Assembly: GCF_041817755.1 (NCBI RefSeq)
Contig: NZ_JBGYBX010000014.1
Span: forward strand, 17,239 to 81,238
Origin: Glaesserella sp041817755
GTDB taxonomy: Bacteria; Pseudomonadota; Gammaproteobacteria; Enterobacterales; Pasteurellaceae
Direction: 5' to 3'
DNA length: 64,000 nt
Part shown: positions 8,819 to 16,680 of the stretch, piece by piece
How the letters are laid out: each line of letters begins with the position of its first letter
How positions within the stretch are numbered: the stretch's first letter is position 1
Translations under genes and position numbers: made by a program
The notes under the pieces: model-generated
Told to the model about the DNA's origin: nothing
Databases searched by the model: none
What the model saw: the letters and a program-made list of their open reading frames with translations, nothing else

Positions 8819-9943
8819 ATGTTTGAACCTGCCATTTTAGTTCTTGCCGACGGTTCTGTTTTTCATGGAAAATCTATTGGTTATCACGGACATACCATTG
8901 GCGAAGTGGTATTCAATACCGCAATGACGGGCTACCAAGAAATTCTCACCGATCCTTCATACACGAATCAAATTGTCACATTAACTTATCCGCACATCGG
9001 CAATACCGGCACAAATAACGAAGACGAAGAAGCCGATAAAGTGTATGCCGCAGGTTTAATTATTCGTGATCTTCCCCTTATTCATAGCAATTTCCGTGCG
9101 AACTCTTCGCTTTCTGATTATCTTGTTAAACATAAAATCGTCGCAATCGCCGACATTGACACACGCCGTTTAACCCGTATTTTGCGTGATAAAGGCGCAC
9201 AAGCAGGCTGTATTTATGTCGGTGATGATGCGGCTAAAGCCCTTGAACTTGCCAACAGTTTCGGCTCAATGGCTGGGCAAGATTTAGCCAAAGAAGTGAC
9301 CTGTAAAGAGCTGTATCAATGGACGGAAGGCGAATGGCAACTCGGCAAAGGTTATGTGCAACAAACTAATCCTGAATTTCACGTTGTCGCTTACGATTTT
9401 GGCGTAAAACGTAATATTTTAAGAATGCTTGCTGAGCGTGGTTGTCGTATTACCGTTGTGCCGGCAACGACTTCCGCAGAAGCCGTATTAGCCTTAAATC
9501 CGGACGGTATTTTCTTATCTAACGGCCCGGGCGACCCAGAGCCTTGTACCTATGCGATTACCGCTATTCAAAAATTATTGGCAACCAAAAAACCGATTTT
9601 CGGTATCTGTTTAGGACATCAATTACTCGGATTAGCCGCTGGTGGCAAAACGAAGAAAATGGCATTCGGACACCACGGTGCAAACCACCCTGTACAAGAT
9701 TTAGATACACAAAACGTACTGATCACCAGCCAAAACCACGGTTTTGAAGTTGATGAAGCCAGCTTGCCGGCTAACGTTCGTGTCACCCACCGCTCACTCT
9801 TTGACGGCACAGTACAAGGCATTGAACTCACCGATCAATCGGCATTCTCGTTCCAAGGACACCCAGAAGCCAGCCCAGGTCCACACGATGTGGCATACCT
9901 GTTTGACCGCTTTATTAATGAATTGAGAAAAGCGAAAGGGTAA
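8819..9943 (+). CDS. carA: carbamoyl-phosphate synthase small subunit (glutamine amidotransferase)
   Basis: A 374-residue subunit that hydrolyses glutamine and channels ammonia to CarB for carbamoyl phosphate, feeding pyrimidine and arginine synthesis. The N-terminal CPSase small-chain domain begins ILVLADGSVFHGKSIG. The class I amidotransferase half carries the nucleophile elbow GICLGHQLLGLA (Cys264) and the His348/Glu350 pair in FQGHPEASPGPHD. It starts with ATG behind TTAGGAG. Upstream lie tandem ARG boxes and a PUR box. carB does not follow directly: about 2.8 kb with four other genes separate the two subunits, unlike the contiguous carAB of E. coli. Confidence 0.97.
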   Translation: MFEPAILVLADGSVFHGKSIGYHGHTIGEVVFNTAMTGYQEILTDPSYTNQIVTLTYPHIGNTGTNNEDEEADKVYAAGLIIRDLPLIHSNFRANSSLSDYLVKHKIVAIADIDTRRLTRILRDKGAQAGCIYVGDDAAKALELANSFGSMAGQDLAKEVTCKELYQWTEGEWQLGKGYVQQTNPEFHVVAYDFGVKRNILRMLAERGCRITVVPATTSAEAVLALNPDGIFLSNGPGDPEPCTYAITAIQKLLATKKPIFGICLGHQLLGLAAGGKTKKMAFGHHGANHPVQDLDTQNVLITSQNHGFEVDEASLPANVRVTHRSLFDGTVQGIELTDQSAFSFQGHPEASPGPHDVAYLFDRFINELRKAKG

Positions 9944-9947
9944 ACAA

Positions 9948-10790
9948 ATGTTTCGCACATACCCTTTCAAACTCGTCAATGTCTTTGCCGAACAACACTT
10001 TGGTGGAAATCCGTTAGCCGTATTTCCCCAAGCTGATGGGCTGAGCGATGAAGAAATGCAACAGATCGCCAAACAGTTCAATTTGAGCGAAACGGTCTTT
10101 GCTTTTAGCTCACAAACGGCAGAGGCGGATTTACGTATTTTCACACCTGCTTATGAACTGCCATTAGCAGGGCACCCGACCTTAGGTTGTGCTTATGTGT
10201 TACAGCAACAACGCCATTTGCCCGAACGCTTTACGCTCAACACAAAATCGAAAGCGGTAAGATTATTCGGAAAAAATACGAAGATGGAGCTTGCGATTGA
10301 CGGCTACGCTATACAGCCAAGCAAAGCCACACATCAGCAACTATCCAAAGCGACAGGGTTAAGTGAAACAGCGATTGCCGATACAGCCTACTGGCTCAAT
10401 AGCGGATCGCCACAACTTTTGTTACAAGCCTTTGATCGTAAAGCGATTGAGCAGGTTCGTATTGATTACGCTGAATTAGCAACCATTTGCCAAGCGGATC
10501 AAGAGCATACAGTGATCTATTTGTGGTGTGAAGAAGGCGAACAAATCTATGCCCGTTTCTTCTATGCCGACAATGGTGTCATTTTAGAAGACAGTGGAAC
10601 AGGTTCTGCCTGTGCAAATTTGGGGGCTTATTTCCTTTCACAAGGCAAATTTCCCCTTGCTCGCCACATTCACCAAGGCGACCAAATGGGCAGACCAAAC
10701 CGTCTAACGCTAAGATTGGATGATAACCAAACAATCTATGTCGGCGGACAAGTGATTGAAGTCGGAGAAGGGGTATTTAAATTACCGTAA
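9948..10790 (+). CDS. PhzF-family isomerase/epimerase-like protein
   Basis: A 280-residue protein of the PhzF (phenazine biosynthesis-like) family, with a diaminopimelate-epimerase-type double-hotdog fold. The first half shows FGGNPLAVFP and the catalytic Glu in NLSETVFAF. ELPLAGHPTLGCAYVL is the conserved strand-turn, and EDSGTGSACANLGAYFL is the second-half signature. Phenazine synthesis is not implied, because most family members in such bacteria have no assigned substrate. The ATG is 4 bp after the carA stop, so it is probably translated from the carA transcript. Its TAA overlaps the left arm of a USS dyad that likely ends transcription. Confidence 0.88.
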   Translation: MFRTYPFKLVNVFAEQHFGGNPLAVFPQADGLSDEEMQQIAKQFNLSETVFAFSSQTAEADLRIFTPAYELPLAGHPTLGCAYVLQQQRHLPERFTLNTKSKAVRLFGKNTKMELAIDGYAIQPSKATHQQLSKATGLSETAIADTAYWLNSGSPQLLLQAFDRKAIEQVRIDYAELATICQADQEHTVIYLWCEEGEQIYARFFYADNGVILEDSGTGSACANLGAYFLSQGKFPLARHIHQGDQMGRPNRLTLRLDDNQTIYVGGQVIEVGEGVFKLP

Positions 10791-10847
10791 CAAGCGGTGA
10801 GATCTTGCGGAAAATTTGTAAAATTTTGTGAAAAAGTGACCGCTTGT
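10790..10847 (+). terminator. USS dyad, probable terminator after phzF-like gene
   Basis: ACAAGCGGT (10790-10798) and ACCGCTTGT (10839-10847) are head-to-head uptake signals able to pair across an AT-rich loop, followed by an A-rich tract. Such dyads commonly end transcription units in Pasteurellaceae. The first arm overlaps the phzF-like stop codon. Confidence 0.6.
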
Positions 10848-10881
10848 AAAAAATAAATACTAGATAATAGTAGGTAAATAT

Positions 10882-11691
10882 ATGAATAAAGATATAGAAA
10901 ATTTTTCTCCAGAGGTTTGCCAAGAACTGAAATTTTATGTTTATCGCTTAGTTGATCCAAGAAACGGGGAAACCTTTTACGTAGGAAAAGGTAAAAACAA
11001 TCGAGTTTTCCAACATGTAAAAACAGAGGTCAAATACGATCAAGAGCTTGATGGCGATGAAGAACAGGATGATATTTCTTTGAAGTATTCTCGAATCAGA
11101 GAAATTCGCCGTGCAGGGTTGCGTGTTATTCATATAATTCATCGCCATAACATGACACATGCAATTGCTCATGAAGTCGAAGGTGCTCTTATTGATGCTT
11201 ATCCAGGATTATCAAATATTCAGGGCGGGCATGGTAATAATGAATGTGGTGCAATGAACGCATTTCAAATTGAAGAAAAATATAACGCTCCTTTTGCTGA
11301 AATTGATGAAAATGATAGATGTCTCATTATTAGTATTAATCGTTCGATTTCACAAGGCTCTATCTATGATGCGGTACGGCTAGCGTGGAGACTCGATGTA
11401 GAAAGAGCAAAGCAGGCTAAATATGTACTTGCTGTAGAAAAAGGGCTTATTATTGGTGTACTCATTCCCAAAGAATGGCGCGCTGCCACAAAAGAAAACT
11501 TTCCAGAATTACCTCATGATCGAGCTGAACGCTATGGATTCACTGGCGAATTAATAGCAGAAGATAACCAGCTCTATCAAAATATTATTAAAAAGTATTT
11601 ACGTAAACGTTTACCAGATAAGTATCGTAAACGCGGAGCGAGCAATCCGATAAAATACGCCTATAAAAAAGAAAATATAAAATCTGAATAA
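10882..11691 (+). CDS. GIY-YIG nuclease-domain protein (COG3680-like)
   Basis: A 269-residue protein. Residues about 12-110 form a divergent GIY-YIG endonuclease domain. FYVYRLVDPRNGETFYVGKGK carries the two signature tyrosine segments, and RIREIRRAGLRV and EVEGALIDAYPGL supply the later conserved Arg and Glu. The C-terminal half (YVLAVEKGLIIGVLIPKEW, then RGASNPIKYAY) resembles the accessory domain of LEM-3-like/COG3680 proteins and may bind nucleic acid. No biological role is established for bacterial members. It sits between carA and carB in a USS-punctuated stretch and reads more AT-rich than the car genes, suggesting later acquisition. Intact. Confidence 0.75.
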   Translation: MNKDIENFSPEVCQELKFYVYRLVDPRNGETFYVGKGKNNRVFQHVKTEVKYDQELDGDEEQDDISLKYSRIREIRRAGLRVIHIIHRHNMTHAIAHEVEGALIDAYPGLSNIQGGHGNNECGAMNAFQIEEKYNAPFAEIDENDRCLIISINRSISQGSIYDAVRLAWRLDVERAKQAKYVLAVEKGLIIGVLIPKEWRAATKENFPELPHDRAERYGFTGELIAEDNQLYQNIIKKYLRKRLPDKYRKRGASNPIKYAYKKENIKSE

Positions 11692-11695
11692 TCGT

Positions 11696-11704
11696 ACAAG
11701 CGGT
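11696..11704 (+). repeat. single DNA uptake signal sequence
   Basis: One ACAAGCGGT core followed by an AT-rich stretch ending in TTTGCAAAAT, the extended form of the Apl-type uptake signal. It lies between the GIY-YIG gene and the next ORF, and its AT-rich part overlaps that ORF's start codon. Confidence 0.7.
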
Positions 11705-11712
11705 AAGATTTG

Positions 11713-12168
11713 ATGAAAAATTTGCAAAATGAAACAATAGTGTTATATACGGGAATAAATCTAGATATGCTGGAAACAGAAGGCGGTTCTGGTTATTGGG
11801 ATATTAATAAAAGTCGAATTAAAAACATTGATTATTTGCTCGCAGTAAAAAATCATAATCCAGTGTATGCAACAGATACGCATAAAGTACCAAAAGGGAC
11901 AGCATTTTTAATTGCCAAAGTATCAGGAATGTTTACAGAACAATGTGATAAATATAAAGGTAAAAAAGTTATTACACTTTCAGAATATGCAGAGATTTGT
12001 ATTCCAAATGCTTGGCTGAGTTTGACTGAAACAGGTGGTTTACCTGCTCGACGATATTTTGATACACAAAAGGTCTTAGATACGTTGGAGATTAATTTGA
12101 ATACACTTGAGTGGAAGCCTTTTATACCTAAAATGCCTTGTAAACCACATTCAAGAAGATATTTATAA
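11713..12168 (+). CDS. hypothetical protein
   Basis: A 151-residue protein that I do not recognise. A TTG codon lies one codon upstream, but the ATG at 11713 is preferred; no good ribosome site is visible and the start overlaps the tail of a USS. The protein begins ETIVLYTGINLDMLETEGGSGYW, has an internal stretch DYLLAVKNHNPVYATDTHK and ends with basic residues. It has no signal peptide or membrane segment. DYLLAVKNHNPVYA superficially recalls YVLAVEKGLIIGV in the preceding GIY-YIG protein, so the two may share a fold; this is a guess. It follows that gene by 21 bp and ends just before a USS dyad, so the two probably form one unit. Confidence 0.6.
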   Translation: MKNLQNETIVLYTGINLDMLETEGGSGYWDINKSRIKNIDYLLAVKNHNPVYATDTHKVPKGTAFLIAKVSGMFTEQCDKYKGKKVITLSEYAEICIPNAWLSLTETGGLPARRYFDTQKVLDTLEINLNTLEWKPFIPKMPCKPHSRRYL

Positions 12169-12172
12169 AAAG

Positions 12173-12230
12173 ACAAGCGGTGAGATCTGATAAAAAATTT
12201 GCAAAATTTTGTGAAGAAGTGACCGCTTGT
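12173..12230 (+). terminator. USS dyad, probable terminator
   Basis: ACAAGCGGT (12173-12181) and ACCGCTTGT (12222-12230) face each other around an AT-rich centre containing AAATTTGCAAAATTTTG. The dyad ends the two-gene unit and abuts the left arm of the DUF559 cassette. Confidence 0.6.
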
Positions 12231-12237
12231 ATTCAAG

Positions 12238-12687
12238 TCCCCTCCCCCGCTTGCGGGGGAGGGTTAGGGTGGGGGGGAGCTAACTAAAATGAGAGAGCGA
12301 GAGCCACAGCAACTAAAAATATATTCAAAACAATTAAAAGCTGAGATGACCGATGCAGAAAAACTGCTATGGTCCAAAATTCGAAGAAAGCAACTTAATG
12401 GCGTGAAATTTTGTCGGCAGAAAATTGTAGGAAATTATATTGTTGATTTTCTCTCTTTCGACAAGAAATTGATCATTGAGCTTGATGGCGGACAACACGC
12501 TGATCAAGTTGAATATGATAAAAAGAGAACCGCATTTTTAGAACAGCAAGGATTTACCATTATTCGTTTTTGGAATTCGGAAGTATTACGAGAAACTGAT
12601 AGCGTATTAGAACAATTATGGACATTAACAAAGTCCGATGAACGTTAGTCCCCCCACCCTAGCCCTCCCCCGCAAGCGGGGGAGGGG
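12238..12687. mobile_element. putative DUF559 cassette bounded by GC-rich inverted hairpin repeats
   Basis: The left arm (12238-12278) and right arm (12649-12687) are inverted copies that differ at about one position. Each arm is a hairpin, CCCCTCCCCCG-CTTG-CGGGGGAGGG, plus a tail, (T/C)TAGGGTGGGGGG, pointing inward. Between them lies only the DUF559 gene. Its ATG is about 10 bp from the left arm, and its TAG is directly followed by the right arm. The compact arrangement looks like a minimal mobile or repeat-linked unit of about 450 bp. Mobility is inferred, and no target-site duplication was identified. Confidence 0.6.
12289..12648 (+). CDS. DUF559 endonuclease-like protein (Vsr-type PD-(D/E)xK fold)
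   Basis: A 119-residue protein of the DUF559 family, related to very-short-patch repair endonucleases. The start LKAEMTDAEKLLWSKIRRKQL is diagnostic. The likely catalytic core is YIVDFLSFDKKLIIELDGGQH, where Asp of VDF, Glu/Asp of ELDG and the terminal His correspond to the nuclease site. The end shows GFTIIRFWNSEVL. No substrate is known for the family. The gene is tightly enclosed by inverted GC-rich hairpin repeats and interrupts the space between carA and carB. It looks intact and has its own ATG, but no strong ribosome site, because the repeat occupies that region. Confidence 0.85.
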   Translation: MREREPQQLKIYSKQLKAEMTDAEKLLWSKIRRKQLNGVKFCRQKIVGNYIVDFLSFDKKLIIELDGGQHADQVEYDKKRTAFLEQQGFTIIRFWNSEVLRETDSVLEQLWTLTKSDER

Positions 12688-12742
12688 ATTAAATAGTGGC
12701 GGATATTAAAAGACAACCAAATTCAACAACAGAGAAAAAACT

Positions 12743-15700
12743 ATGCCAAAACGTACAGATATAAACACGATTTTAATTATTGGTGCTGGTCCGATTGTCA
12801 TTGGGCAAGCGTGTGAATTTGACTACTCAGGGGCGCAGGCGTGTAAGGCGTTGCGTGAAGAAGGCTATAAAGTGGTGTTGGTGAACTCAAACCCAGCGAC
12901 CATTATGACCGATCCGAATATGGCGGACGTGACCTATATTGAACCGATTGAGTGGCGAACGGTGGCGAAAATCATCGAAAAAGAGCGTCCTGATGCGATT
13001 TTGCCGACAATGGGCGGTCAAACGGCATTAAACTGTGCTTTAGATTTATCTCGTAATGGAGTGTTAAAACAGTTCAATGTTGAGCTGATCGGGGCGAGTG
13101 AAGATGCGATTGATAAGGCGGAAGACCGTGGTCGTTTCAAACAAGCGATGGAGAAAATCGGTTTGTCTTGCCCGAAATCTTTTATTGCTCACACCCTTGA
13201 AGAAGCCTTGAAAGCACAGGAAGCGGTCGGTTTCCCAACATTAATTCGTCCATCATTTACAATGGGCGGTTCAGGTGGCGGTATTGCTTATAACCGTGAT
13301 GAATTTTTAGCGATTTGCGAACGGGGATTTGAAGCGTCACCAACCCACGAGTTGTTGATTGAACAATCTGTACTCGGTTGGAAAGAGTATGAAATGGAAG
13401 TGGTGCGTGATAAGGCGGACAACTGCATTATCGTCTGTTCGATTGAGAACTTTGACCCGATGGGCGTGCATACGGGCGACAGCATTACCGTTGCGCCTGC
13501 ACAAACTTTGACCGACAAAGAATATCAAATTATGCGTAACGCTTCTTTAGCCGTGTTACGTGAAATCGGCGTGGATACGGGCGGCTCAAACGTGCAATTT
13601 GCGATCAACCCTGAAAACGGCGAAATGATCGTAATTGAAATGAACCCTCGTGTGAGCCGTTCTTCTGCCCTTGCGTCTAAAGCGACGGGCTTCCCAATTG
13701 CGAAAGTGGCGGCAAAATTAGCAGTAGGTTATACCTTAAATGAACTGCGTAACGATATTACGGGCGGTTTAATTCCAGCGTCTTTCGAGCCAACCCTTGA
13801 CTATGTCGTGACCAAAATTCCACGCTTTGCCTTTGAAAAATTTGCGAATGCAGACGACCGTTTAACCACACAAATGAAGTCTGTCGGCGAAGTGATGGCA
13901 ATGGGAAGAACTTTCCAAGAGAGCTTACAAAAAGCGTTGCGTGGCTTAGAAACGGGGATTTGTGGTTTTAACTTGCTATCGGAAGAACCTGAAAAAATCC
14001 GTCGTGAACTGGCAAACCCAGGTCCGAACCGTATTCTTTATGTTGCCGATGCCTTTGGTGCAGGTTTTAGCTTAGATGAAGTTCATCACTATTCAAAAAT
14101 CGATCCGTGGTTCTTAATTCAAATTCAAGATCTGGTGCAAGAAGAGCTTTCTCTTGAGAAAAAACAGTTAAGCGATTTGGAGCGTGAAGAATTGCGTCGT
14201 TTAAAACGCAAAGGTTTCTCGGATAAACGTATCGCCCAGCTCACCAAAGTCAGCGAAAAAGCGGTGCGTGACTATCGTCATACCCTTGGTATTCTGCCAG
14301 TTTACAAACGTGTCGATACCTGTGCGGCGGAGTTTGCTTCTGATACGGCTTACCTCTATTCTACTTACGAAGAAGAGTGCGAAGCGAACCCGTCTGATCG
14401 TAAAAAAGTGATGATTTTAGGCGGTGGTCCAAACCGTATCGGACAAGGGATCGAGTTCGATTACTGCTGTGTTCACGCTTCCCTTGCCTTGCGTGAAGCC
14501 GGCTATGAAACCATTATGGTGAACTGCAACCCTGAAACCGTTTCGACGGATTTTGATACTTCTGACCGCTTGTACTTCGAGCCATTAACGCTGGAAGATG
14601 TGTTGGAAGTGGTGCGTGTAGAACAGCCGTGGGGCGTGATTGTTCACTATGGCGGTCAAACACCGTTAAAACTGGCAAATGCTTTACACGAAAACGGCGT
14701 GAACATTATCGGCACATCAGCAGACAGCATTGATGCAGCGGAAGACCGTGAACGCTTCCAAAAAATCCTACACGATTTGAACCTAAAACAACCAGCTAAC
14801 CGCACGGCTCGCAATGCACAAGAAGCGGTGGCGTTGGCAAATGAAGTGGGTTATCCGTTGGTGGTTCGCCCGTCTTATGTACTTGGCGGACGAGCAATGC
14901 AAATCGTCTATAATGATGAAGAATTGAACAAATATATGCGTGAAGCGGTGTCTGTGTCTAACGACAGCCCGATCTTGCTCGACCACTTCTTGAACAATGC
15001 GATTGAAGTCGATGTGGACTGTATCTGTGACGGCGAAAACGTGGTGATCGGCGGTATTATGCAACACGTTGAACAAGCCGGGATCCACAGTGGCGACTCG
15101 GCGTGTTCTCTACCTGCTTACTCGTTAAGCGGTGAGATCCTCGATGAAATTCGCAGACAGACCAAAGAAATGGCGTTTGCCCTTGGGGTGAAAGGCTTAA
15201 TGAATGTGCAGTTTGCTGTGCAAAATGATGTGGTATATGTTCTTGAAGTAAACCCTCGTGCCAGCCGTACCGTGCCGTTTGTGAGCAAAGCGACAGGTCA
15301 GCCGTTAGCCAAAATTGCGGCTCGTGTAATGGCTGGAGAAAGCCTAGCGGAACTTAATGCCCTTGAAGAAGTGATCCCACAAAAATACTTCGTGAAAGAA
15401 GCGGTTTTCCCATTTATCAAATTCCCGGGCGTAGATACGATTTTAGGCCCTGAAATGCGTTCGACAGGTGAAGTCATGGGCGTGGGCGAAACCTTTGCCG
15501 AAGCCTTCTTTAAAGCACAATTAGGTGCAGGTGAGCGTATTCCAAGAACCGGAAAAGTGTTCTTATCGGTGGATAACAACGACAAACCACGCTTATTGGA
15601 TGTCGCAAAACGCTTACAAGAGCAAGGCTACGGCTTATGTGCAACCTTAGGCACGGCAAAATTCTTACGCGAAAACGGTATTGCGACCCAAATCGTGAAT

Positions 15701-15952
15701 AAAGTGCGTGAAGGCAGACCGCATATCGTGGATGCGATTAAAAACAACGAAATTGCGATGGTCATCAACACCGTAAACGGTGAGCCTGAAGTCATTGCCG
15801 ACAGCCACTCAATCCGTCGCACAGCTCTGCAACAACGTGTACCGGTGTATACCACGATTGCGGGTGCTGATGCGATTTCTGAAGCGGTAAAACATATTAA
15901 TGAATTTGATGTGTATTCGGTGCAGGAGTTGCATCAAGGGCTGAGCTACTAA
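12743..15952 (+). CDS. carB: carbamoyl-phosphate synthase large subunit
   Basis: A 1069-residue subunit (E. coli 1073) that makes carbamoyl phosphate from bicarbonate, ATP and ammonia delivered by CarA. Two ATP-grasp halves are evident: IRPSFTMGGSGGGIAYN near residue 170 with EMNPRVSRSSALASKATG near 300, and VRPSYVLGGRAMQIVY near 710 with EVNPRASRTVPFVSKATG near 840. An oligomerisation domain lies between them. A C-terminal MGS-like regulatory domain (about 940-1069, LSVDNNDKPRLLDVAKRL) binds allosteric effectors. The gene is separated from carA by four genes and two USS dyads, so how its transcription stays matched to carA is unclear. Complete. Confidence 0.97.
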   Translation: MPKRTDINTILIIGAGPIVIGQACEFDYSGAQACKALREEGYKVVLVNSNPATIMTDPNMADVTYIEPIEWRTVAKIIEKERPDAILPTMGGQTALNCALDLSRNGVLKQFNVELIGASEDAIDKAEDRGRFKQAMEKIGLSCPKSFIAHTLEEALKAQEAVGFPTLIRPSFTMGGSGGGIAYNRDEFLAICERGFEASPTHELLIEQSVLGWKEYEMEVVRDKADNCIIVCSIENFDPMGVHTGDSITVAPAQTLTDKEYQIMRNASLAVLREIGVDTGGSNVQFAINPENGEMIVIEMNPRVSRSSALASKATGFPIAKVAAKLAVGYTLNELRNDITGGLIPASFEPTLDYVVTKIPRFAFEKFANADDRLTTQMKSVGEVMAMGRTFQESLQKALRGLETGICGFNLLSEEPEKIRRELANPGPNRILYVADAFGAGFSLDEVHHYSKIDPWFLIQIQDLVQEELSLEKKQLSDLEREELRRLKRKGFSDKRIAQLTKVSEKAVRDYRHTLGILPVYKRVDTCAAEFASDTAYLYSTYEEECEANPSDRKKVMILGGGPNRIGQGIEFDYCCVHASLALREAGYETIMVNCNPETVSTDFDTSDRLYFEPLTLEDVLEVVRVEQPWGVIVHYGGQTPLKLANALHENGVNIIGTSADSIDAAEDRERFQKILHDLNLKQPANRTARNAQEAVALANEVGYPLVVRPSYVLGGRAMQIVYNDEELNKYMREAVSVSNDSPILLDHFLNNAIEVDVDCICDGENVVIGGIMQHVEQAGIHSGDSACSLPAYSLSGEILDEIRRQTKEMAFALGVKGLMNVQFAVQNDVVYVLEVNPRASRTVPFVSKATGQPLAKIAARVMAGESLAELNALEEVIPQKYFVKEAVFPFIKFPGVDTILGPEMRSTGEVMGVGETFAEAFFKAQLGAGERIPRTGKVFLSVDNNDKPRLLDVAKRLQEQGYGLCATLGTAKFLRENGIATQIVNKVREGRPHIVDAIKNNEIAMVINTVNGEPEVIADSHSIRRTALQQRVPVYTTIAGADAISEAVKHINEFDVYSVQELHQGLSY

Positions 15953-15970
15953 ACAAATAGCGCAACGTCA

Positions 15971-15998
15971 AAAAATGGCACAATATGTGCCATTTTTG
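15971..15998 (+). terminator. Rho-independent terminator of carB
   Basis: A 12-bp perfect stem AAAAATGGCACA / TGTGCCATTTTT with a 3-nt loop, whose 3' arm supplies the T tract. It lies 19 bp after the carB stop. Confidence 0.85.
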
Positions 15999-16069
15999 TT
16001 GACATAGCAGACAAAATAACTACTGGGGGAAGTTTGTAGTGTAAGTCGCTCATAAAGAGGTGTCAGTAA

Positions 16070-16522
16070 TCAATCGATACCATCAAAAGCGCCTTTCTCA
16101 GGCTCGCCCAATCGCCATTCGACGGTACCGAACATGCCTAAAGAGTGGTCGATCATTCTCACATAATCCAGTGATACTTCCCAAACAGGTAATTGATCGA
16201 TTAATTCGTGTTGATACTCTTTTTTATAGAGATCTTTGGCAATCGTTGCTTTTTCTCCCTCAAGCAGGCGAACTATTCCGGTAAATTGAATACCTTGAAG
16301 AGAAGGATTGAAACGTGTCGGACAAAAAATCGTGCCGGCAACATAAGGATTTTTTAACATGACTTGGGCATGGTGAGTTTCACTACTGCTGATATAAATT
16401 AAACGGTGGTTCTCTTCATCAAAAACATAGTAAAACGCATTTGCCCAAGGGCGATCATGTTGAGAGCAACAAATCGTGCATAAATATTTTTTTTGAATAA
16501 AAGACGTGATCCGTTTTTGCAT
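16070..16522 (-). CDS. YhbP-like UPF0306 protein (FMN-binding split barrel)
   Basis: A 150-residue protein resembling E. coli YhbP, of the pyridoxamine-phosphate-oxidase-like split-barrel group. Matching segments are ANAFYYVFDEENHRLIYISS, THHAQVMLKNPYVAGTI, GIQFTGIVRLLEGEKATIA and LPVWEVSLDYVRMIDHSLG. The family probably binds a flavin or haem-like cofactor, but no reaction is established. The ATG lies 8 nt after AAGGA. It is downstream of metR on the same strand with about 160 bp between, so co-transcription is possible but not certain. It is convergent with carB, separated by the carB terminator. Confidence 0.78.
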   Translation of the reverse strand: MQKRITSFIQKKYLCTICCSQHDRPWANAFYYVFDEENHRLIYISSSETHHAQVMLKNPYVAGTIFCPTRFNPSLQGIQFTGIVRLLEGEKATIAKDLYKKEYQHELIDQLPVWEVSLDYVRMIDHSLGMFGTVEWRLGEPEKGAFDGID

Positions 16523-16680
16523 AGTCGCATCCTTATTATAAATGAAGTTGAGGTAAGCCTAAAATGCAATCCATGACAGAGAAAATATACCGCTAACCCA
16601 TCAAAGATACAATAGTTTTCTTAAATTTCTGTGTGTTTTGTCAATGATTGAGTGAGACTGCCTTCAAGCCTATTTTCATA

